Shown piece by piece: positions 26,776 to 36,251 of a DNA stretch of 64,000 nucleotides. The notes below the pieces were generated by a model. It was not told the DNA's origin. It searched no databases and saw only the letters and a list, made by a program, of their open reading frames with translations. Numbering within the stretch: position 1 is the first letter of the stretch; every line of letters begins with the position of its first letter. The DNA is taken from contig JBAOHQ010000004.1 of NCBI GenBank assembly GCA_037045185.1, forward strand, positions 372,001 through 436,000. Reading direction: 5' to 3'. The DNA comes from JAKOUY01 sp037045185 (lineage in GTDB: Bacteria; Actinomycetota; Acidimicrobiia; Acidimicrobiales; Ilumatobacteraceae). A program made the translations under genes and the position numbers.

Positions 26776-27113
26776 CCGCTCCGTCGGTCCACCCGGACAT
26801 CACCCAGGCCGAGTTCTTCGACCGCGGCTACGAGGTCGTCGTCCGCCATGCCGGCACAGGGCAGGTGCGTCACCTCGGTGGCACCGCGGCCGCGATCTGG
26901 GCGTTGATCGACGGCGCCACCCCCGTCGAGCAGATCATCGACGAACTGGGCGATCTGTACGGCGTGCCGCCCGCGTCCATCGAGTCTGACATCCGCCGAG
27001 CAGTCGACGAGTTGGCGGAGGCGGGACTGCTCGCCACACCGGGACGGCCGGCGGCCGCAACGCAGTCCGATCACCCGACCCCGATCCCGATGCCGCGGCC
27101 TCCCGACCCTTGA
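26772..27113 (+). CDS. PqqD family peptide-binding protein
   Basis: A 113-residue PqqD-like (RRE-fold) protein: TGQVRHLGGTAAAIWALIDG, then TPVEQIIDELGDLYGVPPASIESDIRRAV in the usual winged-helix pattern (written here as two pieces, TPVEQIIDELGDLYG and VPPASIESDIRRAV), and FL-type ending ELAEAGLL. PqqD and RRE domains bind leader peptides in RiPP pathways, but stand-alone copies are also common in polysaccharide loci with HprK-like proteins. No precursor peptide or radical SAM enzyme is adjacent. The C-terminal 25 residues are Pro-rich. Confidence 0.8.
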   Translation: MTAPSVHPDITQAEFFDRGYEVVVRHAGTGQVRHLGGTAAAIWALIDGATPVEQIIDELGDLYGVPPASIESDIRRAVDELAEAGLLATPGRPAAATQSDHPTPIPMPRPPDP

Positions 27114-27134
27114 GGTTCACCCCAGCTCCGCCCC

Positions 27135-27764
27135 GTGTGGGCGGACACCCTCGCAGTCCGCTGCGGACCGTGGCTGGTGGGCATTCGGATCGACACCGCC
27201 ACAGCCGCGTCGGCCATGCGCCGCCGCTACGCCGACCGGGTCGTCCAGGACGCTGCTGCCGTGGACAGCAACTACACGGTCATTGCTCCGCATCTTCTCA
27301 AGGGCCATGGCACGCTCTATCGGGCCGGGGAGGTGATGGCGGAGTCGAGGCGGATGGGCACGCTGCTCTCCCTGCTCGACGCCGAGCTGGCGACGCTCAG
27401 CGTTCCGGACGGGTGTCTACGGGTGATCGCCATCGTCCACGACGTCGCCACCGGGGTCGTGCTTGAGCCCGCGTCGCGGCCACCGGGGTCGCCTCCTGGG
27501 GCATCACCAGCCGCGCCGATCTGGGTGGATCCTGTCCATCGGACCGTGCAGCGTGCGGACGGGACTGCGTTCCCGCTGCGCGGTGTCGTCATGGTGGCCG
27601 ACGAGCTGGTTCCGGCCGTGTTGGCCGCGATGCCCACACCCGCCGACGCGGACGCCGCCGAGCAATGGTTGGACCTGCTCACCCATCTGAGCATCGGTGG
27701 CAGGCTCCGCGCCTGCTCAGCAGCCCACGTGGCGGCGACTCTGACGGATCTCGGTCGCGGCTAG
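27135..27764 (+). CDS. second HprK-like protein without P-loop, hypothetical
   Basis: A 209-residue protein with C-ending codons typical of the window. The N-terminus (LAVRCGPWLVGIRIDTATAA, then MRRRYADRV) resembles the N-terminal part of HprK-related proteins. The segment LLSLLDAELATLSVPDGCLR takes the place of the helix before the P-loop, and no Walker A follows. The C-terminal LRGVVMVADELVPAVLAAM also fits. It starts at GTG 27135, 21 bp after the PqqD-like gene. A second open frame (27110-27466) in the same DNA is Arg-rich and looks like a shadow. The function is unknown; a pseudokinase pair around PqqD is my inference. Confidence 0.5.
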   Translation: MWADTLAVRCGPWLVGIRIDTATAASAMRRRYADRVVQDAAAVDSNYTVIAPHLLKGHGTLYRAGEVMAESRRMGTLLSLLDAELATLSVPDGCLRVIAIVHDVATGVVLEPASRPPGSPPGASPAAPIWVDPVHRTVQRADGTAFPLRGVVMVADELVPAVLAAMPTPADADAAEQWLDLLTHLSIGGRLRACSAAHVAATLTDLGRG

Positions 27765-27793
27765 GGCCCGACGCAGGCCGTCACCGCGTCGCC

Positions 27794-28328
27794 TCAGGCG
27801 GTGGCGGACGAGCGGCGGCGACGTGTGGTGGCAACGACCAGCATCAGACCGGCCATCACTGCCACGGCGCCGATGCTCAGGAACATCCCGGTGGAGTTCG
27901 ACCCGGTGTCAGGAAGCGGAACGCACTTGACCAGCGTGACCGAGCCCGAGACGCTGACCGGATCACCGTTGGAGTCCAGCCCAGCCACGGAAACGGTAAA
28001 GGTCCCGTACGCGCCGGTGGGAGCGGTGAGGGTAAAGGCGGCCTGGCCGTCCCCGTTCACGGTGACGGTGGTGCTGGCGATGGGCGCCAACGCCTTCCAA
28101 CCCGAGCGCCGCGGCGTCCAGGGTGATCGTCGCCTCGGATCCGGGCTGGAGGAACTCGACCGCACCGGTGATGGCGGTGGCATCGCAGGCAACGGGGTCC
28201 AGTGCGAGGAGGACGTTCGACGGCGGGTAGGCCTCGTTCTGGGCGCGCGCCGCGGTGCCCGACATGGTCGCGATGAGGAGCATCAACCCCAACACCTTAA
28301 TTGTTCGCGCCATGATTGTTCGCGCCAT
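27794..28328 (-). pseudogene. sortase-type (LPxTG) surface protein, frameshifted
   Basis: Two frames join into a small surface protein of about 177 residues. The first has a signal peptide (VLGLMLLIATMSGTAARA), then YPPSNVLLALDPVACDATAI. The second has an Ig/fibronectin-like strand region (VTVNGDGQAAFTLTAPTGAY), LPDTG, a hydrophobic helix and RRRR, the classic cell-wall sorting signal. They meet at a CCC run near 28101-28103, where one extra base breaks the frame (restored: DAAALGWKALAPIAST). No sortase gene is in the window. Start is ATG 28328 or 28313, because a 15-bp duplication repeats the beginning. Confidence 0.7.
28300..28328. repeat. 15-bp tandem duplication over the start codon
   Basis: ATTGTTCGCGCCATG at 28300-28314 is repeated at 28315-28328. 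It encodes MARTI twice and gives the LPxTG gene two equal start sites 15 bp apart. Confidence 0.85.
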
Positions 28329-28373
28329 CTTCCGCCTCCATACGCCCACTGAACTGGAAGGTACCGCCGCAGC

Positions 28374-30680
28374 CTAGCCCGATTCCGCAACGCGCGACAG
28401 CGCGTCGAATGGTCCGGCTCGCTGCCCGACCAGGTCTCCTGCCTGGGTGGTCACCCGGACCCGCAGTGTGTCGGGTTGCACCGACGGTTGCGGGACGGCG
28501 ACCACCTCGTACCGCTGGCGGGGATCGATCTGACCGGCGACCTTCAGCGTGAGCACCCGCTGCTGGCCCGGGGCGAGCGACACGTACAGCGAGCTGACGT
28601 GCCAGCCCTTCTCGGTCTGCGCGGCGACGGGCACCGGTGCGCCGTCCAGGAGCGCAACCTCCACGGGCAGCCGGGTGTACACCGACAGGAACATCCGGTT
28701 GGTCCCGGCGGGCAGCCCGACCAGGTTGCCCACGGCATACGGCGAGCGCCGGTCGGGGTTGGTCACCGTGTTCGACAGCGTGGTCTCCAGCGTTCCGGTC
28801 ACCCGTGATCGGGGCCGGTCGAGCACTGCGGTGTAGGAGATCTCTCGCCGCAGGTAGGCGTCGAGCTTGTTCCCGGCGGCGTTGTTGACCACGACGGCGA
28901 AGCCGTCCGCCGTGCTGGCGGCGTCCGGGAGCGCACCGTCGATGCCGATCGCGTGGAGGAGCGGCTGGTCCGACTCGTGCATCGACCACACGGTCAGGCG
29001 TCGCTCCGTGATCGACGGCCCGATGGCCTCGGCCATCACGCGAACCCCCGGCAACGAGCCGTCGAACACCGCCGACAGAAGCTGTTCGGTGATCGCGGCC
29101 ATGACCCGGTCTCGCTGGCTCTCGTCGGCAAACTGCTCATACTGGTCGTACAGCAGGTACTGGGCCGCGTTGGCGTCGGTGAGCTGCTGGTCAAGGCTCG
29201 GGACCGTCAGCGGGCCGGTGATCTTCAGGAACCTGGCGATGGTGGGGATGTCCATCGTGATGACACCGTCGATCGCCGTGCCGCCGCTGTTGGGGTACAT
29301 CTGGGCGATCACGCCGGCAACCGTTGGCAGGTCAGGGGGCATCGTGATGTTCGACCAGAAGTCGATGCTGACGGGATCACGCCCGTTTCCAGCGCCGAAG
29401 CCACCCCAACGGCTGACGTACTCGGGTGACAGTTTGAGCACGGGCCGCTGGTTGGCGGCGATCAAGGCGATCGTGTTGGCAGTCCTGGTGACGTCGATGC
29501 GACCGTGGTCGACGCGCAGCTCCGCCCACGTCGCCATGTACCCGCCCGCCCCGCGAGCTTCCGCGGGCGTGGTGAACGCCACGAAATACGTGCGCGGCCC
29601 GTCCCGGCCGAGCAGGCCCGGCGCCACCTCGACCGTGTCGAGGCCCACCTTGGTCTGACGGAGGAGGTCGGCGACCTCGTCGGCCACGGGGCGCAGGCGG
29701 CTGGCGAGCGGACCCACCAACCAGGTGTCACCGCGGTGGTGGAACGCGCTGTTCATCCGCACGAGCGCTGCGTACGTGCGGCTCATCGGCGACTTCAGCC
29801 GGTCGATGGCGCCGAGGTCGATGATCCCGTTGCGCACCGTCAAGGAGTCGAGGTCGATCTCGCTGATCGACGAACCGGCGACCTCACTCATGTCCGCCCC
29901 GGCGTCGGCGACCCGGTGCAGCGCGTCGACCTGCTGGCCGACCACCGGGATCGCCTGGGCGAGCACGGACCACGGGCGCTCGAACGCATCGGCCCCGCGG
30001 CGAAGTTGGCTACGGCTCTGCTCGATCAGCGTCGACGCCTTGGCGAAGTCACCGGCACGCAAGGCCGACAGCGCCTGGCGGAGCACGGTACGGCTCTGGG
30101 TGAGCGCCGACTGGGCGGTGATCCCGGCCACGGCGGCGCCCAGGATGGCGACCCCCACACCGACACCGAGGACGAACACCAGGTGCCGGGCGCGCCGTCG
30201 TACCCACCGGCTCCGGCGGCTCAATCCGCTGAGGCCCACCGCCAGGGCCAGCACCAGGGCCAGCAGCGCCGTGGCGCCGTGGAACCAGTCAAGCCTGGCG
30301 CGCACGACGGCCTGCGCCGTCAGCGCAGCGCTGAGGGCTCTCACCACTGGCAACCGGCGATGCCAATACCCGACCGCCAGGGCTGCGGCGAAGCCACCGA
30401 CCGCGCCGCCGACCGACGGCCCCGATGCCAGCGGGGTCACTGCAATGGCGGCACAGGCCAACAGCCACCACCTCGCCGTCGCTCCGGCCCACACGACGGC
30501 AGCCGTCCCGGTGACCGACCACGCCACGTTCGCCGGCCCCCAGGGCGTCGGACGCATCTGGGCCACCGCGGCGCCGATGCCAGCGACGATGGCGATGCCA
30601 GCGATGATCCAGGCCTCGATGTGCGTGACGCGCACCCGGCGGGCCCCCACCCGCCGTTCCGGGTGGTCCTCGTCCGCCAT
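28374..30680 (-). CDS. DUF4012 domain-containing membrane protein
   Basis: A 768-residue protein. The N-terminal 200 residues carry five or six transmembrane helices; a long extracytoplasmic region follows. It includes a DUF4012 segment (GRDGPRTYFVAFTTPAEARG, GGYMATWAEL, then GVITMDIPTIARFLKITGP). DUF4012 proteins are frequent in actinomycete surface-polysaccharide loci; no activity is established, though similarity of part of the domain to LytR-CpsA-Psr-type proteins has been noted for relatives. It is divergent from the tyrosine phosphatase gene at 30732. Confidence 0.85.
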   Translation of the reverse strand: MADEDHPERRVGARRVRVTHIEAWIIAGIAIVAGIGAAVAQMRPTPWGPANVAWSVTGTAAVVWAGATARWWLLACAAIAVTPLASGPSVGGAVGGFAAALAVGYWHRRLPVVRALSAALTAQAVVRARLDWFHGATALLALVLALAVGLSGLSRRSRWVRRRARHLVFVLGVGVGVAILGAAVAGITAQSALTQSRTVLRQALSALRAGDFAKASTLIEQSRSQLRRGADAFERPWSVLAQAIPVVGQQVDALHRVADAGADMSEVAGSSISEIDLDSLTVRNGIIDLGAIDRLKSPMSRTYAALVRMNSAFHHRGDTWLVGPLASRLRPVADEVADLLRQTKVGLDTVEVAPGLLGRDGPRTYFVAFTTPAEARGAGGYMATWAELRVDHGRIDVTRTANTIALIAANQRPVLKLSPEYVSRWGGFGAGNGRDPVSIDFWSNITMPPDLPTVAGVIAQMYPNSGGTAIDGVITMDIPTIARFLKITGPLTVPSLDQQLTDANAAQYLLYDQYEQFADESQRDRVMAAITEQLLSAVFDGSLPGVRVMAEAIGPSITERRLTVWSMHESDQPLLHAIGIDGALPDAASTADGFAVVVNNAAGNKLDAYLRREISYTAVLDRPRSRVTGTLETTLSNTVTNPDRRSPYAVGNLVGLPAGTNRMFLSVYTRLPVEVALLDGAPVPVAAQTEKGWHVSSLYVSLAPGQQRVLTLKVAGQIDPRQRYEVVAVPQPSVQPDTLRVRVTTQAGDLVGQRAGPFDALSRVAESG

Positions 30681-30718
30681 CCGGCCATTCTTATCGGTGG
30701 ACGTGGACCATTCGTCGC

Positions 30719-30724
30719 TACCGT
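30719..30724 (+). promoter_or_regulatory. -10 box for the phosphatase gene
   Basis: TACCGT, 7 nt before the GTG at 30732. Confidence 0.4.
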
Positions 30725-30731
30725 TTGGCCG

Positions 30732-31277
30732 GTGACTCGCGAGCGTCAGATCATCGTGGTCTGTACGGGGAACATCTGCCGCTCGCCGCTGGCCGAGGTG
30801 CTCCTCGCCAGGGGCCTGGCAGATGTCGACGCGGCGGTGGCTGTGACGTCTGCCGGAACCTCACCGGCCGTCGGCTTGACCCCCGACCGTCATCTGCGCC
30901 GGATGGCCGACGACCTGGGTGTCGACGTCAGTCACCACCTCCCCCAACCGGCCACGATGGCCCTGCTGGGCCGGGCGGACTTGGTGTTGGCCGCCACCGT
31001 CGCCCACGTCGACGAGGTGCTCTGGCGGTCACCGCACACCCCCACCACCACGCTGTTGGCCGCCGCCCGTCGAGCCGAGCTCATCGGTGGCAACCCGGTG
31101 CCGTTCGAGCAGTGGGTGCGGCGGCTGACGACATCCGTCGACGGCTCACCGGTGTGCACACCGCCGTTCGACGACATCGCCGACCCGTACGGCGGCCCGC
31201 GGCGCGCCTACCGGCGAATGGCCCACGAGGTGGACGACGCGGTGACGAGACTCGTGCGCCACTGGTGCGGGCGCTGA
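30732..31277 (+). CDS. low-molecular-weight protein-tyrosine phosphatase
   Basis: A 181-residue cysteine phosphatase. The catalytic loop is VVCTGNICRSPLAEVLLA (C-x5-R-S), and the general-acid region is DDIADPYGGP. In capsule and exopolysaccharide loci such enzymes (Wzb, CpsB-like) dephosphorylate the tyrosine kinase, here the Wzc-like protein at 14773. The frame is open upstream to 29505, but that part is antisense to the DUF4012 gene; GTG 30732 has a -10 box 7 nt upstream. It ends directly against the convergent fusion gene. Confidence 0.92.
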   Translation: MTRERQIIVVCTGNICRSPLAEVLLARGLADVDAAVAVTSAGTSPAVGLTPDRHLRRMADDLGVDVSHHLPQPATMALLGRADLVLAATVAHVDEVLWRSPHTPTTTLLAAARRAELIGGNPVPFEQWVRRLTTSVDGSPVCTPPFDDIADPYGGPRRAYRRMAHEVDDAVTRLVRHWCGR

Positions 31278-33372
31278 TCAGAAGAGCTCGACGTCGCCCA
31301 TCGTCAGCGACCAGTTCGCCAGTGGCGGCATTGCCTTCAGATCCACCGACCGCCAGGTGAGCAACGGCCCGCCGGTGGGCAGGGCGACGAACCCGTGACG
31401 CAGGTTCGGGCCACCAAGGCGCAGGGCGTAGTCACACCCGGCGCGACGGGCCGCCTGCCGAGCGAGCGCGTCGGTCCGCTCACGAGCGCCGAACCCACCG
31501 ACGACGACGAGCTCGCGTGCGTTGCCGCGTCGCCTGACCCGTACGGCCACGGCGACGTCGCCGTCGTCGATGACGCGGTAGTGCAGGCTGCCCAGGCCGA
31601 GCCGCCACGACCAGAACTCCTGCGAGGTGTCCGTGACGATCCGGCGGACATCACCCTCCAGGACCGTCCGGTTCGTGACGTCGTTGCGCGCCAACCACAC
31701 CGAGGCTGGCTCACCGAGCTCGACGGGCTCCGACCACAGTTCGGCCGCGAACGCGGGAGCGTACGGCCCGTGCCGGACCGGACCGCCCGAGCGGGCTCAT
31801 CGCCGCCGCCAGCTTGCCCACCTCACCCCAGCCCATCGTCAGGTAGCCGGGAAGGCTCTGCTGGTTCGGCGTATTGAAGACGAAGTGGGTGGCGCCGGCC
31901 AGCTCATGGAGGGCGTGCTCGGTCAGCCGGCGGAACAAGCCACGGCCCTGATAGGCGGGCAACGTCGCCGTGTCCACCGCCCGCGCCGCGGACAGCACCT
32001 CGACGCCCCGGCGGAACCGCCAGCGCATCATCGCCCGCACGCCGACGATCCGCTCCTCGTCGGTCGCCACCCAGATGGGTGACGCCCCGAACGGGTTCTC
32101 GTCGTGCTTCCAGGCGAACAGGGCACGATGCCGATCGTCGGGCGCGGCGCCCATCGCCGCCCACAGCACGTCGATGATCTCGTCCCGGTCCGCCCCCGAG
32201 GCACGGCGGATGGCAAGCGAGTCCGCCGGCCCGGCGCGCCGAACTGCCCGGGGCGCGGCGGCTGGCCTCGCGGACTCGATCCCGTACAGACCGCGCATCC
32301 GGTCGACCACGGCCCCGATGTCGAAGCGAGCGGCCTTGGCCAGCGACGCCCTGGACAACCGCTCACGCAGCGCACGGTCCTCGATCACCTGCTCGAGCGC
32401 CTGGGCCAACCGGTCGGGCCGTTCGGCGGGAACGAGCAGCGCGTCGACGCCGTCGGTCCACTCCTCGGCCATGCCCCCAACGGCGGTGCTGACGATGGCG
32501 ACACCGAGGGCGGTCGCCTCCATTGCCGCCACGGGAAGCCCCTCGTACTTGGAGGACAGCACGAAGACGTCCGCGGCGGCGAGGAGGCGGCGGGCATCGG
32601 CGCGGAACCCGCAGATCTCGACCACGTCGCCCAGGCCCAACTCGTCTCGCAGGGCGACGATGTCGCGTTCCAGCGGTCCCTGGCCGATGGCCAGCAGGCG
32701 AAACCGCACTGCGGAGTCGGCCAGGATGCGGGCGGCGCGCAGGAGCGTCGGGTAGTCCTTCTGCTCGCGGTAGTTGGCGACCGTGACGACCAGTGCGATC
32801 TCGTCGGCGACGCCGATCTCGGCCCGCACCGCGTGGCGCTCGGCCGCAGCGGTGGCGACCGCGTTCACGTCCACGCCGTGGCGCAGCACCTCCACCCTCT
32901 TGGCTGCCCGGCCACGCAACGACGCGGCGGTCTCCGACGAGACCGCGATGGTGGCCGCATCGGAACGACCGGTCAAACGATTCAGCCACCGGGTCATCGG
33001 GTGGTACGTCGGCCAGGCGTTGTGCTCCGTGGTGACGACCTGGGGCCGTCGCTCGGCGGGCATCGCACGGACGGCCAGCCGCGCCACGGCGCCCGGCAGC
33101 GGGGCGTGAACGTGAACGACGGCGTAGCCGCGCTGGCGAATCAGCCGCGCCAGCGCCACCGGCCAGCGCGGATCCGAGCGCCACCGGCTCAGGCAATGGG
33201 TCTCCACGCCCAGCCCAGCGAGCTCGTCGGCCAGGTGATCCTTCCATGGCACGACGTAGGCGCACTCGATGGCGCCATCCTCGAAGGCGCCTGCCTGGGC
33301 GATCTCGACGAGCAGGCGCTCGGCGCCGCCCGGCCCCAGCCCCTTGACCACCCACAGCACACGCCGACCCAC
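31278..33372 (-). pseudogene. GT4 glycosyltransferase fused to a GNAT-like domain, frameshifted
   Basis: The N-terminal part is a GT4 enzyme: VLWVVKGLGPGGAERLLVEI, VVTTEHNAWPTYHPM, VVTVANYREQKDYPTLL and VLSSKYEGLPVAAMEA. A GNAT-like domain follows (SLAIRRASGADRDEIIDVLW, WKHDENPFGAS, TATLPAYQGRGLFRRLTEHAL). The frame is lost around 31771-31785. Removing one base continues through GPYAPAFAAELWSEP into the ORF ending at 31278 (LGSLHYRVID, ELVVVGGFG). The repaired protein would have about 697 residues. The GNAT part is homologous to the separate gene at 21983. GTG 33372 is the likely start; the open frame extends further upstream to 33492. Confidence 0.75.
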
Positions 33373-33457
33373 CCGGCGGACTCTAGTGAGGGGTTCTGGC
33401 CATTGGTCCAACGCCCCGGATAGCATGACCTCGTTCAGGGGCGGGCAAGGAGCTGAT

Positions 33458-35314
33458 GTGACGGGAACGGTGTCCGAACTCTGGGCGCGCATGGCGCGGC
33501 GGGTCGTCCAGATCCGCAGTGACTACGTCATCGCGGCCATGGACGTGGTGTTGTGCCTCACCGCCTTCATCAGCGCCCTGGTGCTGCGGTTCGAGGGCCG
33601 GGTCCCTGGCGCCTTCTGGAACCGCTTCTGGAACTTCATGCCATTCGTCGGCTTGATCGTCCTGATCAGCAACGCCGTGTGCGGGCTGTACGGCAAGGTC
33701 TGGCGCCACGCCAGCATCCACGAGGCCCGACGCCTGCTTGCCTCCGGGTCGCTGATGGTCTCCAGCCTGCTCGTCCTGGAGACCACGACTCGCCGGCTCC
33801 CCTACTCCGTCGTCGCCATCGGGGTCATGGGCACGGTGGCGCTGATGGGACTGGTCCGCTTTCAATCCCGGCTGTTCTCCTTCCAGCGGCTGGACTCGCC
33901 CAACGGTTTGCGGGTCGTGGTCATCGGTAGCCGGGACCTGGCCGGCAGCGTGGTGCGCGACATGATGGCGAACCCGAGGAGCGGGTTCCGCCCGGTAGCG
34001 GTGGTGGACGATGATCCCAACCTGGCCGGCCGCTCACTGGGCGGCGTGGAGGTCGCCGGCGGGCTCGACGACCTCGCCGGCGTGGTCGAGCGATTCGGCG
34101 CCCATCTCGCCGTGCTGGCCATCCCGAACCCAAGCCACGAGGTGCTCGGCCGGGCGGCGGAGGGCGCCGAGCGGGCCGGGGTCCCGCTGAAGATCATGCC
34201 GCCGATGTCGGACTCCATGCGCCTCGGCGTCTCGCTGCGTGATCTGCGCGATCTGCGGATCGAGGATCTGCTCGGACGCGATCAGGTCACCACCGATCTG
34301 ACGCCGGTGCGCGAGATGCTCACCGGACAAACGGTGCTCGTCACGGGTGCTGGCGGTTCGATCGGGTCCGAGATCGCCCGTCAGGTACTGGCCGCCGAGC
34401 CACGCAAGCTGGTGCTGGTCGACCACGACGAGACGCATTTGCACGATGTCGCTGCCGAACTGGGTCCTTCAGCCACGTTGGTGCTGGCCGACGTTCGGAA
34501 CCGCCGGCAGATGCACGCCGTGTTCTCCACCCACCGACCCACGGTGGTGTTCCACGCGGCGGCGCACAAGCACGTGCCGCTCCTGGAGGACCACCCCACC
34601 GAGGCAGTGCACACCAACGTGCTGGGCACCTCCAACGTGATCGACGCGGCGATCGCCGTGGACGTGGACCGGTTCGTGCTGATCTCCACCGACAAGGCGG
34701 TCCATCCGACCTCGGTCATGGGCGCCTCGAAGCGGATCTGTGAGCAGATCCTGATGACACGTGCGCCTCGCCACGCGGCGTTCTGCGCGGTGCGCTTCGG
34801 CAACGTCGTCGGCAGCCGCGGCAGCGTGGTCCCCACCTTCATGAAGCAGATCGAGGCCGGGGGTCCGGTGACGCTCACCGACGCGCGGATGACGCGGTAC
34901 TTCATGAGCATCCAAGAGGCAGTGCACCTCGTGCTCCACGCCGCCACCCTGGCAACCTCGTCGGCCTCTGGCGGCAACATCTTCATGTTGGACATGGGCG
35001 AGCCGGTCAGGATCCTTGATCTTGCCGAACGGATGATCAGGCTGTCGGGGCGCATCCCCGGCCAGGACATCGAGGTCCGCATCGTCGGCGTGCGGCCCGG
35101 GGAGAAGCTGCAGGAGGAGCTGTCGACCCTCGAGGAGTCGTCCTCGCCCACCGCTCACCCGTCGATCACCCGCCTCGACACGGTGGCGGCGGATGCCGAC
35201 GTCCTGGAGCAGGGCGTGCTGATGCTCGAGCACCACGTCGACGAACTGAACGACGCCAGGTGCGCGCAGGTCCTGCACCGCCTGGCGATCGACCACAGCA
35301 CCACGGGCACGTGA
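33458..35314 (+). CDS. membrane-bound nucleotide-sugar 4,6-dehydratase (CapD/PglF/FlaA1 family)
   Basis: A 618-residue protein. Four transmembrane helices are followed by a first Rossmann domain (VVVIGSRDLAGSVVRDM) and a catalytic SDR domain: VLVTGAGGSIGSEIARQ, FHAAAHKHVPLLEDHP, LISTDKAVHPTSVMGASKR and VRFGNVVGSRGSVVP. This family converts UDP-GlcNAc to a 4-keto-6-deoxy sugar, the first step to bacillosamine- or QuiNAc-type sugars. AAGGAG lies 5 nt before the GTG at 33458; the ATG at 33425 has no such site. It overlaps the next epimerase by 4 bp. Confidence 0.93.
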   Translation: MTGTVSELWARMARRVVQIRSDYVIAAMDVVLCLTAFISALVLRFEGRVPGAFWNRFWNFMPFVGLIVLISNAVCGLYGKVWRHASIHEARRLLASGSLMVSSLLVLETTTRRLPYSVVAIGVMGTVALMGLVRFQSRLFSFQRLDSPNGLRVVVIGSRDLAGSVVRDMMANPRSGFRPVAVVDDDPNLAGRSLGGVEVAGGLDDLAGVVERFGAHLAVLAIPNPSHEVLGRAAEGAERAGVPLKIMPPMSDSMRLGVSLRDLRDLRIEDLLGRDQVTTDLTPVREMLTGQTVLVTGAGGSIGSEIARQVLAAEPRKLVLVDHDETHLHDVAAELGPSATLVLADVRNRRQMHAVFSTHRPTVVFHAAAHKHVPLLEDHPTEAVHTNVLGTSNVIDAAIAVDVDRFVLISTDKAVHPTSVMGASKRICEQILMTRAPRHAAFCAVRFGNVVGSRGSVVPTFMKQIEAGGPVTLTDARMTRYFMSIQEAVHLVLHAATLATSSASGGNIFMLDMGEPVRILDLAERMIRLSGRIPGQDIEVRIVGVRPGEKLQEELSTLEESSSPTAHPSITRLDTVAADADVLEQGVLMLEHHVDELNDARCAQVLHRLAIDHSTTGT

Positions 35315-36240
35315 GAGTCCTCGTCACCGGTGGCGCCGGGTTCATCGGCGCCAACCTGTGCCGCACGCTGCTGGCCACCTGCGCAGTCGAGGTCATCGTG
35401 CTGGACGACCTGTCCACCGGGTCGCTGGACAACCTCGACGGGTGTGACGTCGAGGTCCGCGTTGGTTCGGTCCTGGACGCCGACGCCGTCGGTCGGGCGT
35501 GCACGGGGGTGCAAGCGATCGTCCACCTCGCGGCGCTCGGCTCGGTGCCGCGCAGCGTTGCCGACCCCACCACGAGTTTCGCAGTCAACGCCACGGGCAC
35601 GGTGAACGTGCTGGAAGCGGCGAGACGAGCCGGCACCCATGTGTTGTTCGCCAGCAGCAGCAGCGTGTACGGCTCGAACCCGGCACTGCCGAAGCACGAA
35701 GACCTCGCCCCTCGTCCGATGTCCCCGTACGCAGCCAGCAAGCTGGCGACCGAGTCGACGGCGCTCGCCTACTCCTCCAGCTACGCGCTCCCGGTGCTGG
35801 CGTTCCGGTTCTTCAACGTCTACGGCCCCCTCCAACGGGCCGGGCACGCCTACGCCGCGGCAATTCCGGCGTTCGTCCATGCAGCGCTGCGTGGCGAACC
35901 GGTGACCGTGTTCGGAGACGGATCCCAGTCCCGCGATTTCACCTTCGTCGACACCGTGTGCGAGGTCCTGACCGACGCGGTCATCCGCCGGGTGACCAGT
36001 GCCGAGCCGGTCAACCTGGCGTTCGGCTCACGCATCCGGCTCAACGACATCATCGACCGCCTCTCGCAGGTGTTGGACAGCAGCCTGAACGTTCGCTACG
36101 CCGCCCCACGGGTGGGCGACGTGCTGCACAGCTCGGCCGACGGCACCAGGGTGCGTGCCCTGTTCCCAGCGGTGCGGCCGGTGGCGCTCGACGTCGGACT
36201 GGCGGCCACCGTGGAATGGATGCGCCGCCAGATCGGGTAG
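35311..36240 (+). CDS. NAD-dependent nucleotide-sugar epimerase (GalE-like)
   Basis: A 309-residue extended SDR: VLVTGGAGFIGANLCRTLL, VHLAALGSVPRSVADP, ASSSSVYGSNP, the catalytic YAASK and FGDGSQSRDFTFV. Closest by pattern are UDP-glucose/UDP-GlcNAc 4-epimerases (WbpP/GalE type). The GTG start overlaps the dehydratase stop (GTGA), so they are coupled. It probably adjusts the stereochemistry of a UDP-HexNAc used in this locus. Confidence 0.9.
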   Translation: MRVLVTGGAGFIGANLCRTLLATCAVEVIVLDDLSTGSLDNLDGCDVEVRVGSVLDADAVGRACTGVQAIVHLAALGSVPRSVADPTTSFAVNATGTVNVLEAARRAGTHVLFASSSSVYGSNPALPKHEDLAPRPMSPYAASKLATESTALAYSSSYALPVLAFRFFNVYGPLQRAGHAYAAAIPAFVHAALRGEPVTVFGDGSQSRDFTFVDTVCEVLTDAVIRRVTSAEPVNLAFGSRIRLNDIIDRLSQVLDSSLNVRYAAPRVGDVLHSSADGTRVRALFPAVRPVALDVGLAATVEWMRRQIG

Positions 36241-36251
36241 CGAGCGAGGCG

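Noticed and set aside
27110..27466. Alternative frame (118 codons) beginning at the PqqD-like stop
   Set aside because: Arg/Gly/His-rich, and the frame at 27135 shows normal third-position C/G bias in the same DNA.
18095..27764. Lasso-peptide cluster (asparagine synthase-like protein, PqqD-like protein, HprK-like proteins)
   Set aside because: No B2-type transglutaminase/protease and no precursor; the asnB-like gene is 6 kb away on the other strand among polysaccharide genes.
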